From positions 5,828,001-5,892,000 of the forward strand of contig NZ_CP098740.1 in the NCBI RefSeq assembly GCF_026167665.1: 64,000 bases of DNA, given 5' to 3'. The notes under the pieces were generated by a model. That model saw nothing but the letters and a program-made list of their open reading frames with translations. It made no database searches and was not told the DNA's origin. The DNA comes from Streptomyces drozdowiczii. Its GTDB lineage: Bacteria; Actinomycetota; Actinomycetes; Streptomycetales; Streptomycetaceae. This document shows, one piece after another, positions 36,959 to 48,057 of the stretch (position 1 is its first letter; each line of letters begins with the position of its first letter). Both the position numbers and the translations under genes were made by a program.

Positions 36959-39088
36959 GTGAGCAGCGAGAACGAGCGGTCCGACGAGCCCGGGGCGGGG
37001 GCGCCGGAACAGCTTGCGCTGATCCGGGAGGCCGTCCGCCGGGCCGATGTGCCGCGCGCCAAACCGCGCACCTGGCGCGGCGCCGCCCTCGCCAAGGAGC
37101 TGCCCGTGGCCCGCGTCCTCGTCAACAAGGGCGCGCTCCACCTCGACCAGTACTTCGACTACGCCGTCCCCGAGGAGCTGGACGCCGACGCACAGCCCGG
37201 GGTGCGCGTCCGGGTCCGCTTCGGCGCCGGGGGCCGCCAGGTGCGCGGCGGCCGGCGCGAGGGCGGCGGGCTCGTGGACGGCTTCCTCGTCGAGCGGCTG
37301 GCCGAGTCCGATTACAACGGGGCGCTCGCCGCGCTCGCCTCCGTCGTCTCGCCCGAGCCCGTCCTCGGCCCCGGCCTCCTCGCCCTCGCCCGCGCCGTCG
37401 CCGACCGGTACGCGGGCAGCCTCGCCGACGTCCTCCAGCTCGCCGTCCCCCGCGCAACGCGCAGGCCGAGTCCAAGCCGTCACCCGCGCCGCTGCCCGCC
37501 CCCGCGCCCCCCGCCCCCGGGAGCTGGGAGCGGTACGCGCAGGGGCCCGCGTTCCTCTCCGCGCTGGCGGGCGGTGGCGCCCCCCGGGCCGTCTGGACCG
37601 CGCTCCCCGGACCGCACTGGCCCGCCGAGATCGCCACGGCCGTCGCCGCGACCCTGTCCTCCGGGCGCGGCGCCCTCGTCGTCGTCCCCGACGGGCGGAC
37701 CGCCGCCCGGGTCGACGCCGCGCTCACCGCCCTGCTCGGCGAGGGGCGGCACGCGCTGCTCACCGCCGGCTCCGGGCCCGGGAAGCGCTACCGGGAATGG
37801 CTCGCCGTGCGGCGCGGCTCCGTCCGGGCCGTCGTGGGGACCAGGGCGGCGATGTTCGCGCCCGTCGCCGACCTCGGGCTCGTCGTCGTCTGGGACGACG
37901 GGGACTCCAGCCACAGCGACGACCGCGCCCCCTTCCCGCACGTCCGCGAGGTCCTGGAGCTGCGGGCCACGCACGGGCGGTGCGCCTTCCTGCTCGGCTC
38001 CGTCAGCTGCACCGTGGAGGCCGCGCAGCTCGTGGAGAGCGGGTGGGCGCTGCCGCTGCGCGCCGACCGGGAGCAGGTGCGGGTGGCGGCGCCCGTCATC
38101 CGCACCGTGGGCGACGGCGAGCTCGCGCGGGACGGGGCGGCCCGGACCGCCCGGCTGCCCAGCCTCGCCTGGCAGACCGTCCGGGACGGGCTGCGCACCG
38201 GTCCGGTGCTGGTCCAGGTGCCCCGGCGCGGTTACGCCCCCCGGCTCGCCTGCGAGCGCTGCCGGGAGCCCGCCCGGTGCCGGCAGTGCGCGGGGCCGCT
38301 GGAGGCGCCGGACCAGCAGGACCTGAACTGCGCGTGGTGCGGGCGGGCCGAGACGTCCTGGCACTGCGTGGCCTGCGGCGGGCGGCGGCTGCGCGCCCAG
38401 ATCGTGGGGGCCCGGCGCACGGCGGAGGAGCTGGGCCGGGCGTTCCCGGCGGTGCCGGTGCGGACGTCCGGGCGCGACCACGTCCTCGACTCGGTGCCGG
38501 ACCAGCCCGCGCTGGTTGTCAGCACGCCGGGCGCCGAGCCGGTCGCCGAGGGCGGATACGCGGCGGCGCTCCTGCTCGACGGCTGGGCGATGGTCGGGCG
38601 GCCCGACCTGCGCGCCGGGGAGGAGGCGCTGCGCCGGTGGACGGCGGCAGCGGCGCTGGTCCGGGGGCGGCCGGAGGGCGGCACGGTGGTCGTCGTCGCC
38701 GAGCCGACGCTGCGGCCGGTGCAGGCGCTGGTCCGGTGGGACCCGGTCGGGCACGCCCGGCGGGAGCTGGCGGAGCGGGCGGAGCTGGGCTTTCCGCCGG
38801 TGTCCCGGATGGCGTCGGTGACGGGGGAGCCGGAGGCGCTGGCCGCGTTCTTCGCGGTGGCGCGGTTGCCTTCGGACGCGGAGGTGCTGGGACCCGTGCC
38901 GGTGCCGGCCGCGGAGCCGGGGCGGCCCCGGCGGGCGTTCGAGGCGCCTGCGGGGAGGTCTGGGAGCGGGCGTTGGTGCGGGTGCCGCCCGGGAGCGGGG
39001 CGGCGTTGGCCGCGGCGTTGCGCGCTGCGCGCGTGGAGCGGGGTGGGGGGCGGTGCGGGTGCGGGTGGATCCGGTGGACATCGGCTGA
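36959..39088 (+). CDS. priA: PriA-like replication restart protein, three frameshifts here
   Basis: The intended product is about 710 aa, starting at GTG 36959 (SSENERSDEPGAG). The frame is broken at the C run 37447-37451, the G run 38952-38955 and the G run 39045-39050; one added base at each restores a continuous chain ending VRVRVDPVDIG at 39088. The N-terminal DNA-binding domain (ARVLVNKGALHLDQYFDY) and the zinc cysteines (CERCREPARCRQC, CAWCGR, CVACGG) are intact. The helicase core lacks a P-loop lysine (ALPGPHWPAE) and the DEEH box (replaced by WDDGDSSHSDD), as in other actinobacterial PriA, so unwinding activity is doubtful. Confidence 0.85.
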
Positions 39089-39095
39089 GGTCTTT

Positions 39096-39190
39096 GTCCT
39101 CAAGCGCCGGACGGGCTTGATGTGCCGACGGGCTCGGTTTTGTGCGGGCGCGTCTCGGCCGGGGTCTTGTCCTCAAGCGCCCGGGCTGGA
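39096..39190. repeat. Two copies of a dispersed CTCAAGCGCC-type intergenic repeat
   Basis: Similar units occur at 39096-39120 (core CTCAAGCGCCGGACGGGCTT) and 39169-39190 (shorter, CTCAAGCGCCCGGGCTGGA). Related copies stand at 47863-47890, 54743-54770 and 54820-54850, always in short intergenic DNA. I recall this as a common Streptomyces intergenic repeat; its role is unknown. Confidence 0.6.
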
Positions 39191-39202
39191 TTTTCCGCGT
39201 GA

Positions 39203-39238
39203 TTTCGCCGCCCCTCGTGGGTGCGAGGGGCGGCGAAA
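39203..39238. terminator. Terminator between priA and the HTH gene
   Basis: The 15-base arms TTTCGCCGCCCCTCG (39203-39217) and CGAGGGGCGGCGAAA (39224-39238) are perfect and flanked by T/A on both sides. It lies 11 bp downstream of the minus-strand HTH gene and downstream of priA, so it can serve both. Confidence 0.75.
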
Positions 39239-39249
39239 CTCAGCCCTGG

Positions 39250-39726
39250 TCAGCCGTTGCGGGGGCCCGGGAACGGGTTGGGGCGGTCCGTCGGGGGTTG
39301 GGGGGCCCGGGCCGCGGGGACCGTGGGGGTGCGTTGGGGGACCACCTCCGCGGGCTCCGGGGACGTGGGCTGCGGGGCGGTGCGGCGGGAGCCGTAGCGG
39401 CGGTGTACGGCCTGCTTGGTGACCCCGAGCGCGGAGCCCACCGCGTCCCAGGAGAAGCCCAGTGAGCGGTCGAAGTCCACGGCCGCCGTGACCAGGGTCT
39501 CGACGCTGTCCCGCAGTTCCTGGGCCAGTCTCACGGTGGGGGCCGGGGCCCTGCCGTATACGACGAAGCCCGCGGAGGGGCCGGTGCGGCGCGGACGGTA
39601 GACGTTGCCCAGCTGTGCGGTGAGCGTGCGCAGTGCGTCCACCTGCCGCCGGACCCGCTCGATGTCCCGCACCAGGAGATGCAGGCTGGCCCGCGCTTGG
39701 GCGTCGTGGGTTGCGTGGTCGGCCAT
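39250..39726 (-). CDS. HTH DNA-binding protein of unknown role
   Basis: A protein of 158 aa. Residues 1-40 are helical and charged ([20 protein letters not shown], coiled-coil-like); a middle part precedes an HTH-like segment in [20 protein letters not shown] near residues 105-125; the last 35 residues are Pro/Thr-rich. ATG at 39726 follows GAGAGG, and a longer frame up to 39813 is unlikely. It is transcribed against priA and divergently from fmt. No ligand or partner domain is seen, so its targets are unknown. Confidence 0.72.
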   Translation of the reverse strand: MADHATHDAQARASLHLLVRDIERVRRQVDALRTLTAQLGNVYRPRRTGPSAGFVVYGRAPAPTVRLAQELRDSVETLVTAAVDFDRSLGFSWDAVGSALGVTKQAVHRRYGSRRTAPQPTSPEPAEVVPQRTPTVPAARAPQPPTDRPNPFPGPRNG

Positions 39727-39969
39727 GAAGAAGCCTCTCGAACCGGCGTTGAAAGGGATCGGGCCGCACCAGGGCGGCTCGCTTCGGTCAATCTCTCTTG
39801 ACCAACGCCGCACCGGGGGATCTGGTCACGCTCGGGGGGCGTATGCGCACCAGCGAGGGGCGCGCGACTGTGCGTACGCCCCCCGGCCCGCCGCCCCATA
39901 GACTTGTGCGTTGCTCGTCACCGTAACGTTTCGGCCTGAGAGTCCGGCCTGAGAGGCAGTCAGCCACCC

Positions 39970-40902
39970 ATGAAGCTCGTCTTCGCCGGCACCCCCGAGG
40001 TAGCCGTCCCCGCACTCGACGCCCTGATCGCCTCCGGCCGGCACGAGGTGGCCGCCGTCGTGACCCGGCCCGACGCGCCCGCGGGGCGTGGCCGGCGGCT
40101 GGTGGCCAGCCCGGTCGCCGAGCGCGCCGAGGAGGCCGGGATCGAGGTGCTGAAGCCCGCCAGGCCCCGGGACGAGGACTTCCTCGCGCGGCTGCGGGAG
40201 ATCGCGCCGGACTGCTGCCCGGTCGTCGCGTACGGTGCGCTGCTGCCGAAGGCGGCCCTCGACATCCCGGCGAAGGGCTGGGTCAACCTGCACTTCTCGC
40301 TGCTGCCCGCCTGGCGCGGCGCCGCCCCGGTGCAGCACGCGGTGATGTCCGGCGACGAGGTGACGGGGGCGTCCACCTTCCTGATCGAGGAGGGCCTCGA
40401 CTCCGGGCCCGTCTACGGCGTCCTGACCGAGGAGGTCCGCCCGACCGACACCAGCGGCGACCTGCTGACCCGGCTGGCGTTCGCCGGCTCCGGGCTGCTG
40501 GCCGCCACCATGGACGGCATCGAGGACGGCACCCTGCACGCCGTGCCGCAGCCCGCCGACGGGGTCACCCTCGCGCCGAAGATCACCGTCGAGGACGCCC
40601 AGGTCCAGTGGTCCGCGCCCGCCCTCCGCGTCGACCGGGTCATCCGCGCCTGCACCCCCGCCCCCGGCGCCTGGACGCTGTTCCGGGGCGAGCGTCTGAA
40701 GCTCGTCCAGGCCACCCCCGCAGTCGACCGGTCCGAGCTGGCGCCCGGTGAGCTGTCGGTCGGCAAGAACAACGTGTTCGTCGGCACCGGGTCGCACGCG
40801 GTCGAGCTGCTGTGGGTGCAGCCGCAGGGCAAGAAGCCGATGCGCGCCGCCGACTGGGCGCGCGGGGTGCGCATCGTCCCCGGCGAGCTGGTCGGGAGCT
40901 GA
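39970..40902 (+). CDS. fmt: Methionyl-tRNA formyltransferase
   Basis: A protein of 310 aa that formylates initiator Met-tRNA using 10-formyl-THF. The catalytic Asn-His-Asp set is in [17 protein letters not shown] and the following region; the C-terminal OB-like domain follows [19 protein letters not shown] at 39970 gives [16 protein letters not shown], the standard start. rsmB follows 66 bp later, an arrangement common in bacteria. Confidence 0.96.
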   Translation: MKLVFAGTPEVAVPALDALIASGRHEVAAVVTRPDAPAGRGRRLVASPVAERAEEAGIEVLKPARPRDEDFLARLREIAPDCCPVVAYGALLPKAALDIPAKGWVNLHFSLLPAWRGAAPVQHAVMSGDEVTGASTFLIEEGLDSGPVYGVLTEEVRPTDTSGDLLTRLAFAGSGLLAATMDGIEDGTLHAVPQPADGVTLAPKITVEDAQVQWSAPALRVDRVIRACTPAPGAWTLFRGERLKLVQATPAVDRSELAPGELSVGKNNVFVGTGSHAVELLWVQPQGKKPMRAADWARGVRIVPGELVGS

Positions 40903-40968
40903 TCCCCCGGGGCGGGGACGTAGGCTGGGAGGGTTCGTCCTCTCATCTCCAGCGGAGCACCTTTCACC

Positions 40969-42402
40969 GTGAACGACCAGCCGCGTCGCCGTCCCGCCAA
41001 GCCGCACCGCCGTCCCCAGAAGGACCCGGTCCGCTTCCTCGCCTTCGAGGTCCTGCGGGCCGTGGACGAGCGCGACGCGTACGCGAACCTCGTCCTGCCC
41101 CCGCTGCTGAAGAAGGCCAGGGCCAAGGGCGACTTCGACCACCGCGACGCCGCCCTGGCGACCGAGCTGGTCTACGGGACGCTGCGCCGCCAGGGGACGT
41201 ACGACGCGATCGTCGCCGCCTGCATCGACCGGCCGCTGCGCGAGGTCGACCCGCCGGTCCTGGACGTGCTCAACATGGGCGTGCACCAGCTCCTCGGCAC
41301 CCGTATCCCGACCCACGCGGCGGTCTCCGCGAGCGTGGAGCTGGCCCGGGTGGTGCTGGGGGAGGGGCGCGCCAAGTTCGTCAACGCCGTCCTGCGCAAG
41401 GTGTCCGCCGACGACCTCGACGGCTGGGTCGCGAAGGTGGCCCCGGCCTACGAGGACGACGCCGAGGACCACCTCGCGGTCGTCCACTCGCACCCGCGCT
41501 GGATCGTCTCCGCGCTCTGGGACGCGCTCGGCGGCGGCCGCGCCGGGATCGAGGACCTGCTCGACGCGGACAACGAGCGCCCCGAGGTCACCCTCGTCGC
41601 CCGCCCCGGCCGGTCCACCACGGACGAACTCACCGAGGAGCTGGGCGCGGACAACTCGCTCCCGGGCCGCTGGTCGCCCTACGCCGTGCGGATGGCCGAG
41701 GGCGGCGAGCCCGGCGCCCTGACCGCCGTGCGCGAGGGCCGGGCCGGGGTCCAGGACGAGGGCAGCCAGCTCGTCGCCGCCGCCCTGGCCAACGCCCCGC
41801 TGGAGGGCGGCGACGCCCGCTGGCTGGACGGCTGCGCGGGCCCCGGCGGCAAGGCCGCTCTGCTCGCCGCCCTCGCCGCCGACCGCGGCGCCGCCCTGCT
41901 CGCCGCCGAGAAGCAGCCGCACCGCGCCCGCCTCGTGGAACGCGCGCTGGCCGGCAACCCCGGCCCCTACCAGGTGATCACCGCCGACGGCACCCGCCCG
42001 CCCTGGCTCCCCGGCAGCTTCGACCGGGTCCTGGTGGACGTGCCGTGCTCCGGGCTCGGCGCCCTCCGCCGCCGCCCCGAGGCCCGCTGGCGCCGCCGCA
42101 AGGAGGACCTGGAGGGCTTCGCCCCGCTCCAGCGCGGGCTGCTCCGCGAGGCGCTGAAGGCCGTACGCGTCGGCGGTGTCGTCGGGTACGCGACCTGCTC
42201 GCCGCACCTCGCGGAGACCCGGGTCGTCGTGGAGGACGTGCTCAAGGGGCGCGGCGGGGCGCCCGTGGAGGCGGAGTGGATCGACGCCCGTCCGCTGCTG
42301 CCGGGCGTGCCCGCGCTGGGCGACGGGCCCGACGTCCAGCTCTGGCCGCATCTGCACGGCACCGACGCGATGTATCTGGCGCTGCTCCGTCGTACCGCCT
42401 GA
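40969..42402 (+). CDS. rsmB: 16S rRNA m5C967 methyltransferase
   Basis: A protein of 477 aa with an N-terminal NusB-like RNA-binding domain (RFLAFEVLRAVDERDAYANL) and a C-terminal SAM-dependent Rossmann domain. Motif I is in LDGCAGPGGKAALLA. The two conserved Cys motifs are DVPCSGLGALRRRPE and GYATCSPHLAETR; the latter cysteine is expected to be the catalytic nucleophile. GTG at 40969 gives a basic N-terminal tail before the domain. It is likely co-transcribed with fmt. Confidence 0.93.
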   Translation: MNDQPRRRPAKPHRRPQKDPVRFLAFEVLRAVDERDAYANLVLPPLLKKARAKGDFDHRDAALATELVYGTLRRQGTYDAIVAACIDRPLREVDPPVLDVLNMGVHQLLGTRIPTHAAVSASVELARVVLGEGRAKFVNAVLRKVSADDLDGWVAKVAPAYEDDAEDHLAVVHSHPRWIVSALWDALGGGRAGIEDLLDADNERPEVTLVARPGRSTTDELTEELGADNSLPGRWSPYAVRMAEGGEPGALTAVREGRAGVQDEGSQLVAAALANAPLEGGDARWLDGCAGPGGKAALLAALAADRGAALLAAEKQPHRARLVERALAGNPGPYQVITADGTRPPWLPGSFDRVLVDVPCSGLGALRRRPEARWRRRKEDLEGFAPLQRGLLREALKAVRVGGVVGYATCSPHLAETRVVVEDVLKGRGGAPVEAEWIDARPLLPGVPALGDGPDVQLWPHLHGTDAMYLALLRRTA

Positions 42403-42516
42403 CCGCACGCCCCTCACCGGGGCGAAACGCCGGGAATGCGCGAACCGTAATGATCCCGTGAGCCTTTGGAGCGCACCGAGGCCGGGAAGTGACGCAGAAC
42501 ATGGCAGGCTTGGCCC

Positions 42517-43200
42517 ATGGCCCAGATCAACCCGAGTATTCTCTCCGCCGACTTCGCGCGCCTCGCCGATGAGGCCAAGGCCGTCGAAGGTGCCGACTGG
42601 CTCCATGTCGATGTCATGGACAACCACTTCGTGCCCAATCTGACCCTCGGCGTGCCGATCGTGGAATCGCTCGCCAGGGCCACGGACACGCCGCTGGACT
42701 GCCATCTGATGATCGAGGACGCCGACCGCTGGGCACCGCAGTACGTCGAGGCGGGCGCCGGGTCGGTCACCTTCCACGCCGAGGCCGCCGCCGCCCCCGT
42801 CCGGCTGGCCCGGGAGATCCGCGCCAAGGGCGCCCGCGCCTCCATGGCGCTCAAGCCGGCGACGCCCATCGAGCCGTACGAGGACCTGCTCCCCGAGCTC
42901 GACATGCTGCTGATCATGACCGTGGAGCCGGGCTTCGGCGGCCAGGCGTTCCTGGACATCATGCTGCCGAAGATCCGCCGCACCCGTGAGCTGATCTCCA
43001 AGCACGGGCTCGATCTGTGGCTCCAGGTCGACGGCGGCGTCTCCGAGTCCACCATCGAGCGGTGCGCCGAGGCCGGCGCCGACGTCTTCGTCGCCGGCTC
43101 GGCGGTCTACGGCGCCGAGGACCCGGCCGCCGCGGTGCGCGCCCTGCGCGCCAAGGCCGACGGGGCCATCGGCGCGGCCGGCTGGGCCTGCGCGCACTGA
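42517..43200 (+). CDS. rpe: Ribulose-phosphate 3-epimerase
   Basis: A TIM-barrel enzyme of 227 aa that interconverts ribulose-5-P and xylulose-5-P in the pentose phosphate pathway. Signatures are [30 protein letters not shown] (metal His and Asp) and [10 protein letters not shown], and the C-terminal [12 protein letters not shown] at 42517. It lies in its usual actinobacterial place downstream of rsmB. Confidence 0.95.
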   Translation: MAQINPSILSADFARLADEAKAVEGADWLHVDVMDNHFVPNLTLGVPIVESLARATDTPLDCHLMIEDADRWAPQYVEAGAGSVTFHAEAAAAPVRLAREIRAKGARASMALKPATPIEPYEDLLPELDMLLIMTVEPGFGGQAFLDIMLPKIRRTRELISKHGLDLWLQVDGGVSESTIERCAEAGADVFVAGSAVYGAEDPAAAVRALRAKADGAIGAAGWACAH

Positions 43201-43338
43201 GTCCGGGGCGGCCGGGGCGGGCGAGCGTCACCCGGGCCAAGGGCAGATGAACGGGGTCCGACGGGACCGGTCAGGGAGCGTCGTATCTGACAGGATGAAC
43301 GGCGTATCAAGAGCGTGAACAGCAGTGAGGAGAACGCG

Positions 43339-44364
43339 GTGTCTGCAATGTCGGCGGGCCGGTCCGCCCTGCGGATGGGGCCCGCGGAGCTGGTGCAGGC
43401 GGCGGCCATGGCCCGCCGCTTCTACCTCGAGGGCAAGTCCAAGATCCAGATCGCCGAGGAGTTCGGCGTCAGCCGCTTCAAGGTCGCCCGGGTCCTGGAG
43501 ACCGCCCTGGAGCGCGACCTCGTACGCATCGAGATCCGGGTCCCCGCGGAGCTGGACGCCGAGCGCTCCGACGCGCTCCGGGCCCGCTACGGACTGCGCC
43601 ACGCGGTCGTCGTGGAGTCCCCGGCGGAGGAGCAGGACGACGCGGCGGACCCGGAGAACCTGGGCGAGGTCGCGGCCGACCTGCTCGGCGAACTGGTGAC
43701 CGAGGGCGATGTGCTCGGGCTCGCCTGGGGCCGCTCGACCATCCACATGGCCGCCGCCCTCGACCGGCTGCCCCCGTGCACGGTCGTGCAGCTCACCGGG
43801 GTGTACGACGCGGGCACCGCCGAGCGCGGTTCGGTGGAGGCGGTGCGGCGCGCCGCCCAGGTCTCCGGCGGCGAGGCCCACCCGATCTACGCGCCGATGC
43901 TGCTGCCCGACCCGGCGACGGCCGCCGCGCTGCGCCACCAGACGGGGATCGCCCGGGCCTTCGAGTACTTCGACAAGGTGACGGTCGCGGCCGTCTCCAT
44001 CGGGTCCTGGGAGCCGGGCATCTCGACCGTGCACGACATGCTCTCCGACGAGGAGCGCCGGCACTACGCCTCGCTCGGCGTCGCCGCCGAGATGTCGGCC
44101 CACCTCTTCGACGCGGAGGGCCGCCGGGTCGGCCGGGACCTCGGCGAGCGGTGCATCACCGTCGAGGCGGACCGGCTGCGCCGGATCCCCGAGGTCGTCG
44201 CCATCGCGGGCGGGCAGCGCAAGGCCGCCGCGATCGGCGCGGTGCTGCGGTCCGGCCTGGTCACCAGTCTGGTCACGGACACCGCCGCCGCCGACTACCT
44301 CCTCACCGAGTCCGCCGCCCCGCGCCGGCCGGCCCTGGAGCGCGCGGACCCGGACGGCGACTGA
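43339..44364 (+). CDS. SorC/DeoR-type sugar-binding transcriptional regulator
   Basis: A protein of 341 aa. The N-terminal HTH (KSKIQIAEEFGVSRFKVARVLETAL, about residues 30-54) precedes the long SorC sugar-binding domain (about 70-320) with the GLAWGRST and GSWEPGISTV segments that usually bind phosphorylated sugars. GTG at 43339 is chosen because GAGGAG stands six bases upstream; an in-frame GTG at 43315 is possible. Next to rpe, it may respond to a pentose or hexose phosphate; that is an inference. It ends against the terpene synthase gene. Confidence 0.85.
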   Translation: MSAMSAGRSALRMGPAELVQAAAMARRFYLEGKSKIQIAEEFGVSRFKVARVLETALERDLVRIEIRVPAELDAERSDALRARYGLRHAVVVESPAEEQDDAADPENLGEVAADLLGELVTEGDVLGLAWGRSTIHMAAALDRLPPCTVVQLTGVYDAGTAERGSVEAVRRAAQVSGGEAHPIYAPMLLPDPATAAALRHQTGIARAFEYFDKVTVAAVSIGSWEPGISTVHDMLSDEERRHYASLGVAAEMSAHLFDAEGRRVGRDLGERCITVEADRLRRIPEVVAIAGGQRKAAAIGAVLRSGLVTSLVTDTAAADYLLTESAAPRRPALERADPDGD

Positions 44365-44389
44365 GACGTACGGGCACACGGGCACAGCG

Positions 44390-44426
44390 GAGAGGGGCGG
44401 GCGGTCACGGACCGCCCGCCCCTCTC
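44390..44426. terminator. Bidirectional terminator between the SorC regulator and terpene synthase
   Basis: The 17-base arms (44390-44406 and 44410-44426) are perfect with an ACG loop. It lies 25 bp past the regulator stop and 15 bp past the minus-strand terpene synthase stop, so it can end both convergent genes. Confidence 0.8.
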
Positions 44427-44441
44427 CCGTGGCTCCGGTGC

Positions 44442-45464
44442 TCAGTCCTGGGGGACGCCCAGGACCGTGGACTCCAGATACTGCTCCGGCTGCTCGTACT
44501 GACTGACGTCGGCCGGGTTGTACCGGGGCGTCTGCCGGGACCAGTCGAGATTGCCGCGCATCCAGCTGCGCATGCCGTCGAGGTACGGCTCCAGCATCGG
44601 CGTCAGCTGCGGATACGCCTCGAGCAGCTCGGTCTCCGCCGCCAGGAAGCGCTCGGTCTCGACGGCGATCTCCGCGCAGACGTGCTCCAGCGCCTCCTGC
44701 TTGCCGTAGCCGCGGTGGTGGCGGACCAGGTGGACGAGGTTGTGGATCTCGCCGAGCACCTGCTCCTTCTCGTACGAGTACACGTCATTGGCCCAGCAGA
44801 CGTGGTTGCAGGACGCTTCGAGCGCGGTGATGAACCGGGGGTCGTTGTGGATCGAGGAGGGCGCCTCGATGCCCGCGACGATCTCTATCAGGTCCATGCA
44901 GACGATGATCGCGCCGGTGTGGCGGCGCTTCTCTATGTAGAGCTCCTCCGACGGCACGATGCCCGCCGCCCGGTTCCCGGCCTCCCAGGTGGTGGCGGTG
45001 GTGAGGTACTTCTTCAGGTGCCAGGCGAACCTGCGCCGCCAGTGCACCGCCGCGGTCGGCGTCGTACGTTGCCACAGGTCGATGAGGGCCACCACGGCGG
45101 CGGGCAGCTCCTCGTTCTCCAGCACGCCGGTGCGGGTGCCCTCGACCACCGCCAGCATCAGGGCGACGACGTCCCGCACGCGCTCCGGGCTCCGGCCGAG
45201 GTGGCCGTCGTCCAGCTGGTCGTCGACGAGGAAGAGCCAGACGAACCAGTCGGCGACGAGGTCCAGGGTCTCACTGTCGGCGGTCGGGTAGACCATCCCG
45301 ACGAACGCGCCGAAGTCCGCCTGCTCGAAGCGCTCCCTGGCCGAATCCCGGTGCACCAGGCCGGTGTTGCGGGTCCAGGAATCCAGATGCTCCCGTACGT
45401 GGGCGACGTGCGGGTTCGTCCGCTGGGGGAACGGGCAGTAGATGTCCGGCAGTTCGTTCTCCAC
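44442..45464 (-). CDS. Class I sesquiterpene synthase
   Basis: A protein of 340 aa with the alpha-helical terpene cyclase fold. Metal-binding motifs are the Asp-rich DDQLDD at residues 81-86 and the NSE triad N226-D-V-Y-S230-Y-E-K-E234; a probable pyrophosphate-sensing Arg is near 180 and the C-terminal Arg-Tyr pair at 314-315. These cyclise farnesyl diphosphate using three Mg ions. No prenyltransferase or P450 is adjacent. From memory, S. griseus keeps its (+)-epicubenol synthase (SGR_6065) in this genomic neighbourhood, so that product is a reasonable but unverified guess. The start is GTG at 45464. Confidence 0.85.
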   Translation of the reverse strand: MENELPDIYCPFPQRTNPHVAHVREHLDSWTRNTGLVHRDSARERFEQADFGAFVGMVYPTADSETLDLVADWFVWLFLVDDQLDDGHLGRSPERVRDVVALMLAVVEGTRTGVLENEELPAAVVALIDLWQRTTPTAAVHWRRRFAWHLKKYLTTATTWEAGNRAAGIVPSEELYIEKRRHTGAIIVCMDLIEIVAGIEAPSSIHNDPRFITALEASCNHVCWANDVYSYEKEQVLGEIHNLVHLVRHHRGYGKQEALEHVCAEIAVETERFLAAETELLEAYPQLTPMLEPYLDGMRSWMRGNLDWSRQTPRYNPADVSQYEQPEQYLESTVLGVPQD

Positions 45465-45687
45465 GGGCGGGTCGTGATCCTCTCCGGTCGTACGGGTGAC
45501 GGAAGTTGAGCACGATCCGTCCGTTCATCCGGGGCGTTGTGGTGACCCACGGGACCTGCGGGTTTGAAGCTACCTGACCCCCTGTCACCAGGTCCAGGGC
45601 AGATGATCGGGAATGGTTGAAAGCTGTTCGGGTAAGGTCCGGGGGTAAGGCAGGTGGCACTTGCCCGGGACTCCCGCAGCGCTCCTT

Positions 45688-47238
<1,551 letters not shown>

Positions 47239-47245
47239 GGCCTGT

Positions 47246-47268
47246 CCGGCCGGGATTCGACCGGCCGG
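47246..47268 (+). terminator. Terminator after guaB1
   Basis: CCGGCCGG (47246-47253) and CCGGCCGG (47261-47268) form a perfect eight-pair stem with a seven-base loop, seven bases past the guaB1 stop. Confidence 0.6.
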
Positions 47269-47367
47269 GTGCGAGCCGTGGTCTACTGCCGGGGGTGGCA
47301 TCTGCCGCTCCCCGGCACAGTCATGCCCGGCTCCGTCCGTGCCTCGCAGAGAAGTGACCCGTACGAC

Positions 47368-47823
47368 GTGCGACTGAACGACCTCGACGAACGCATCGTC
47401 CACGCCCTGGCCGAGGACGCCCGCCGCTCCTACGCCGACATCGGCTCGATCATCGGCCTGTCCGCGCCCGCCGTGAAACGCCGGGTCGACCGGCTGCGCG
47501 CCGAGGGGGCCATCACCGGGTTCACCGTGCGGGTCGACCCGGCGGCGCTCGGCTGGGAGACCGAGGGGTACATCGAGATCTACTGCAGCCGCAACACGTC
47601 CCCGGAGTCGATCAAGCAGGGCCTCGCCCGCTATCCCGAGGTCGCCTCCGCGTCCACGGTCACCGGCGACGCGGATGCGCTGGTGCAGGTCTTCGCGGCG
47701 GACATGCGGCATTTCGAGCAGGTGCTCGAGCGGATCGCGGGGGAGCCGTACGTGGAACGGACGAAGTCCGTGCTGGTGCTTTCGCCGCTGCTGCGGCGCT
47801 TCTCCTCCGGGTCCCCGGGGTAG
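47368..47823 (+). CDS. Lrp/AsnC-family transcriptional regulator
   Basis: A protein of 151 aa with an AsnC-type winged HTH (LNDLDERIVHALAEDARRSYADIG, then LSAPAVKRRVDRLR) and a C-terminal RAM ligand-binding domain (VASASTVTGDADALVQVFAADM). Such regulators usually sense amino acids. The start is uncertain: GTG at 47368 fits the family length, while in-frame starts at 47323 and 47269 would add 15 or 33 residues. It is followed in the same direction by the DavA/DavB-like pair and probably controls it. Confidence 0.85.
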   Translation: MRLNDLDERIVHALAEDARRSYADIGSIIGLSAPAVKRRVDRLRAEGAITGFTVRVDPAALGWETEGYIEIYCSRNTSPESIKQGLARYPEVASASTVTGDADALVQVFAADMRHFEQVLERIAGEPYVERTKSVLVLSPLLRRFSSGSPG

Positions 47824-47862
47824 GGCCGTCCGCCGGGTGGGCCGGGCCCTCCGGCGAGGGTT

Positions 47863-47890
47863 CCGTCGTCAAACGCCGGACGGGCTGGAG
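47863..47890. repeat. Dispersed intergenic repeat, third copy
   Basis: The unit CGTCAAACGCCGGACGGGCT at 47867-47886 matches the copies after priA and before the chitinase gene. It lies between the Lrp regulator and davA. Confidence 0.55.
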
Positions 47891-47943
47891 TGGGCCGGCC
47901 GCGGGTCGGGCCGGAGCGGCGCAATGAATCGCCGCGGCCCGTG

Positions 47944-48002
47944 CGATCCGCGCAACGGATCGGGCGTCGGTGCGCAACGGTCGCGTCTTGTTCGGGCCGA
48001 AC
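47944..48002 (+). promoter_or_regulatory. Two inverted repeats upstream of davA
   Basis: CGATCCG (47944-47950) and CGGATCG (47956-47962) are perfect arms around CGCAA. Further on, GTTCGG-G-CCGAAC (47990-48002) is a perfect 13-bp palindrome ending 55 bp before the davA start. A CGCAACGG direct repeat lies at 47951 and 47973. These are candidate operators for the adjacent Lrp-type regulator. Confidence 0.45.
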
Positions 48003-48057
48003 GGCTGAACGTACCGTTTCTACGTCCCCGCCCCGCCCGTATCGTCCGAGGTCAGCC

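Noticed and set aside
38941..39120. Separate small ORF covering the end of priA
   Set aside because: Residues in the shifted frames continue the PriA C-terminus; the apparent ORF results from the base losses at 38952-38955 and 39045-39050.
39826..43197. Minus-strand frame of about 1120 codons across fmt, rsmB and rpe
   Set aside because: It covers three well-identified plus-strand genes and shows no family motif.
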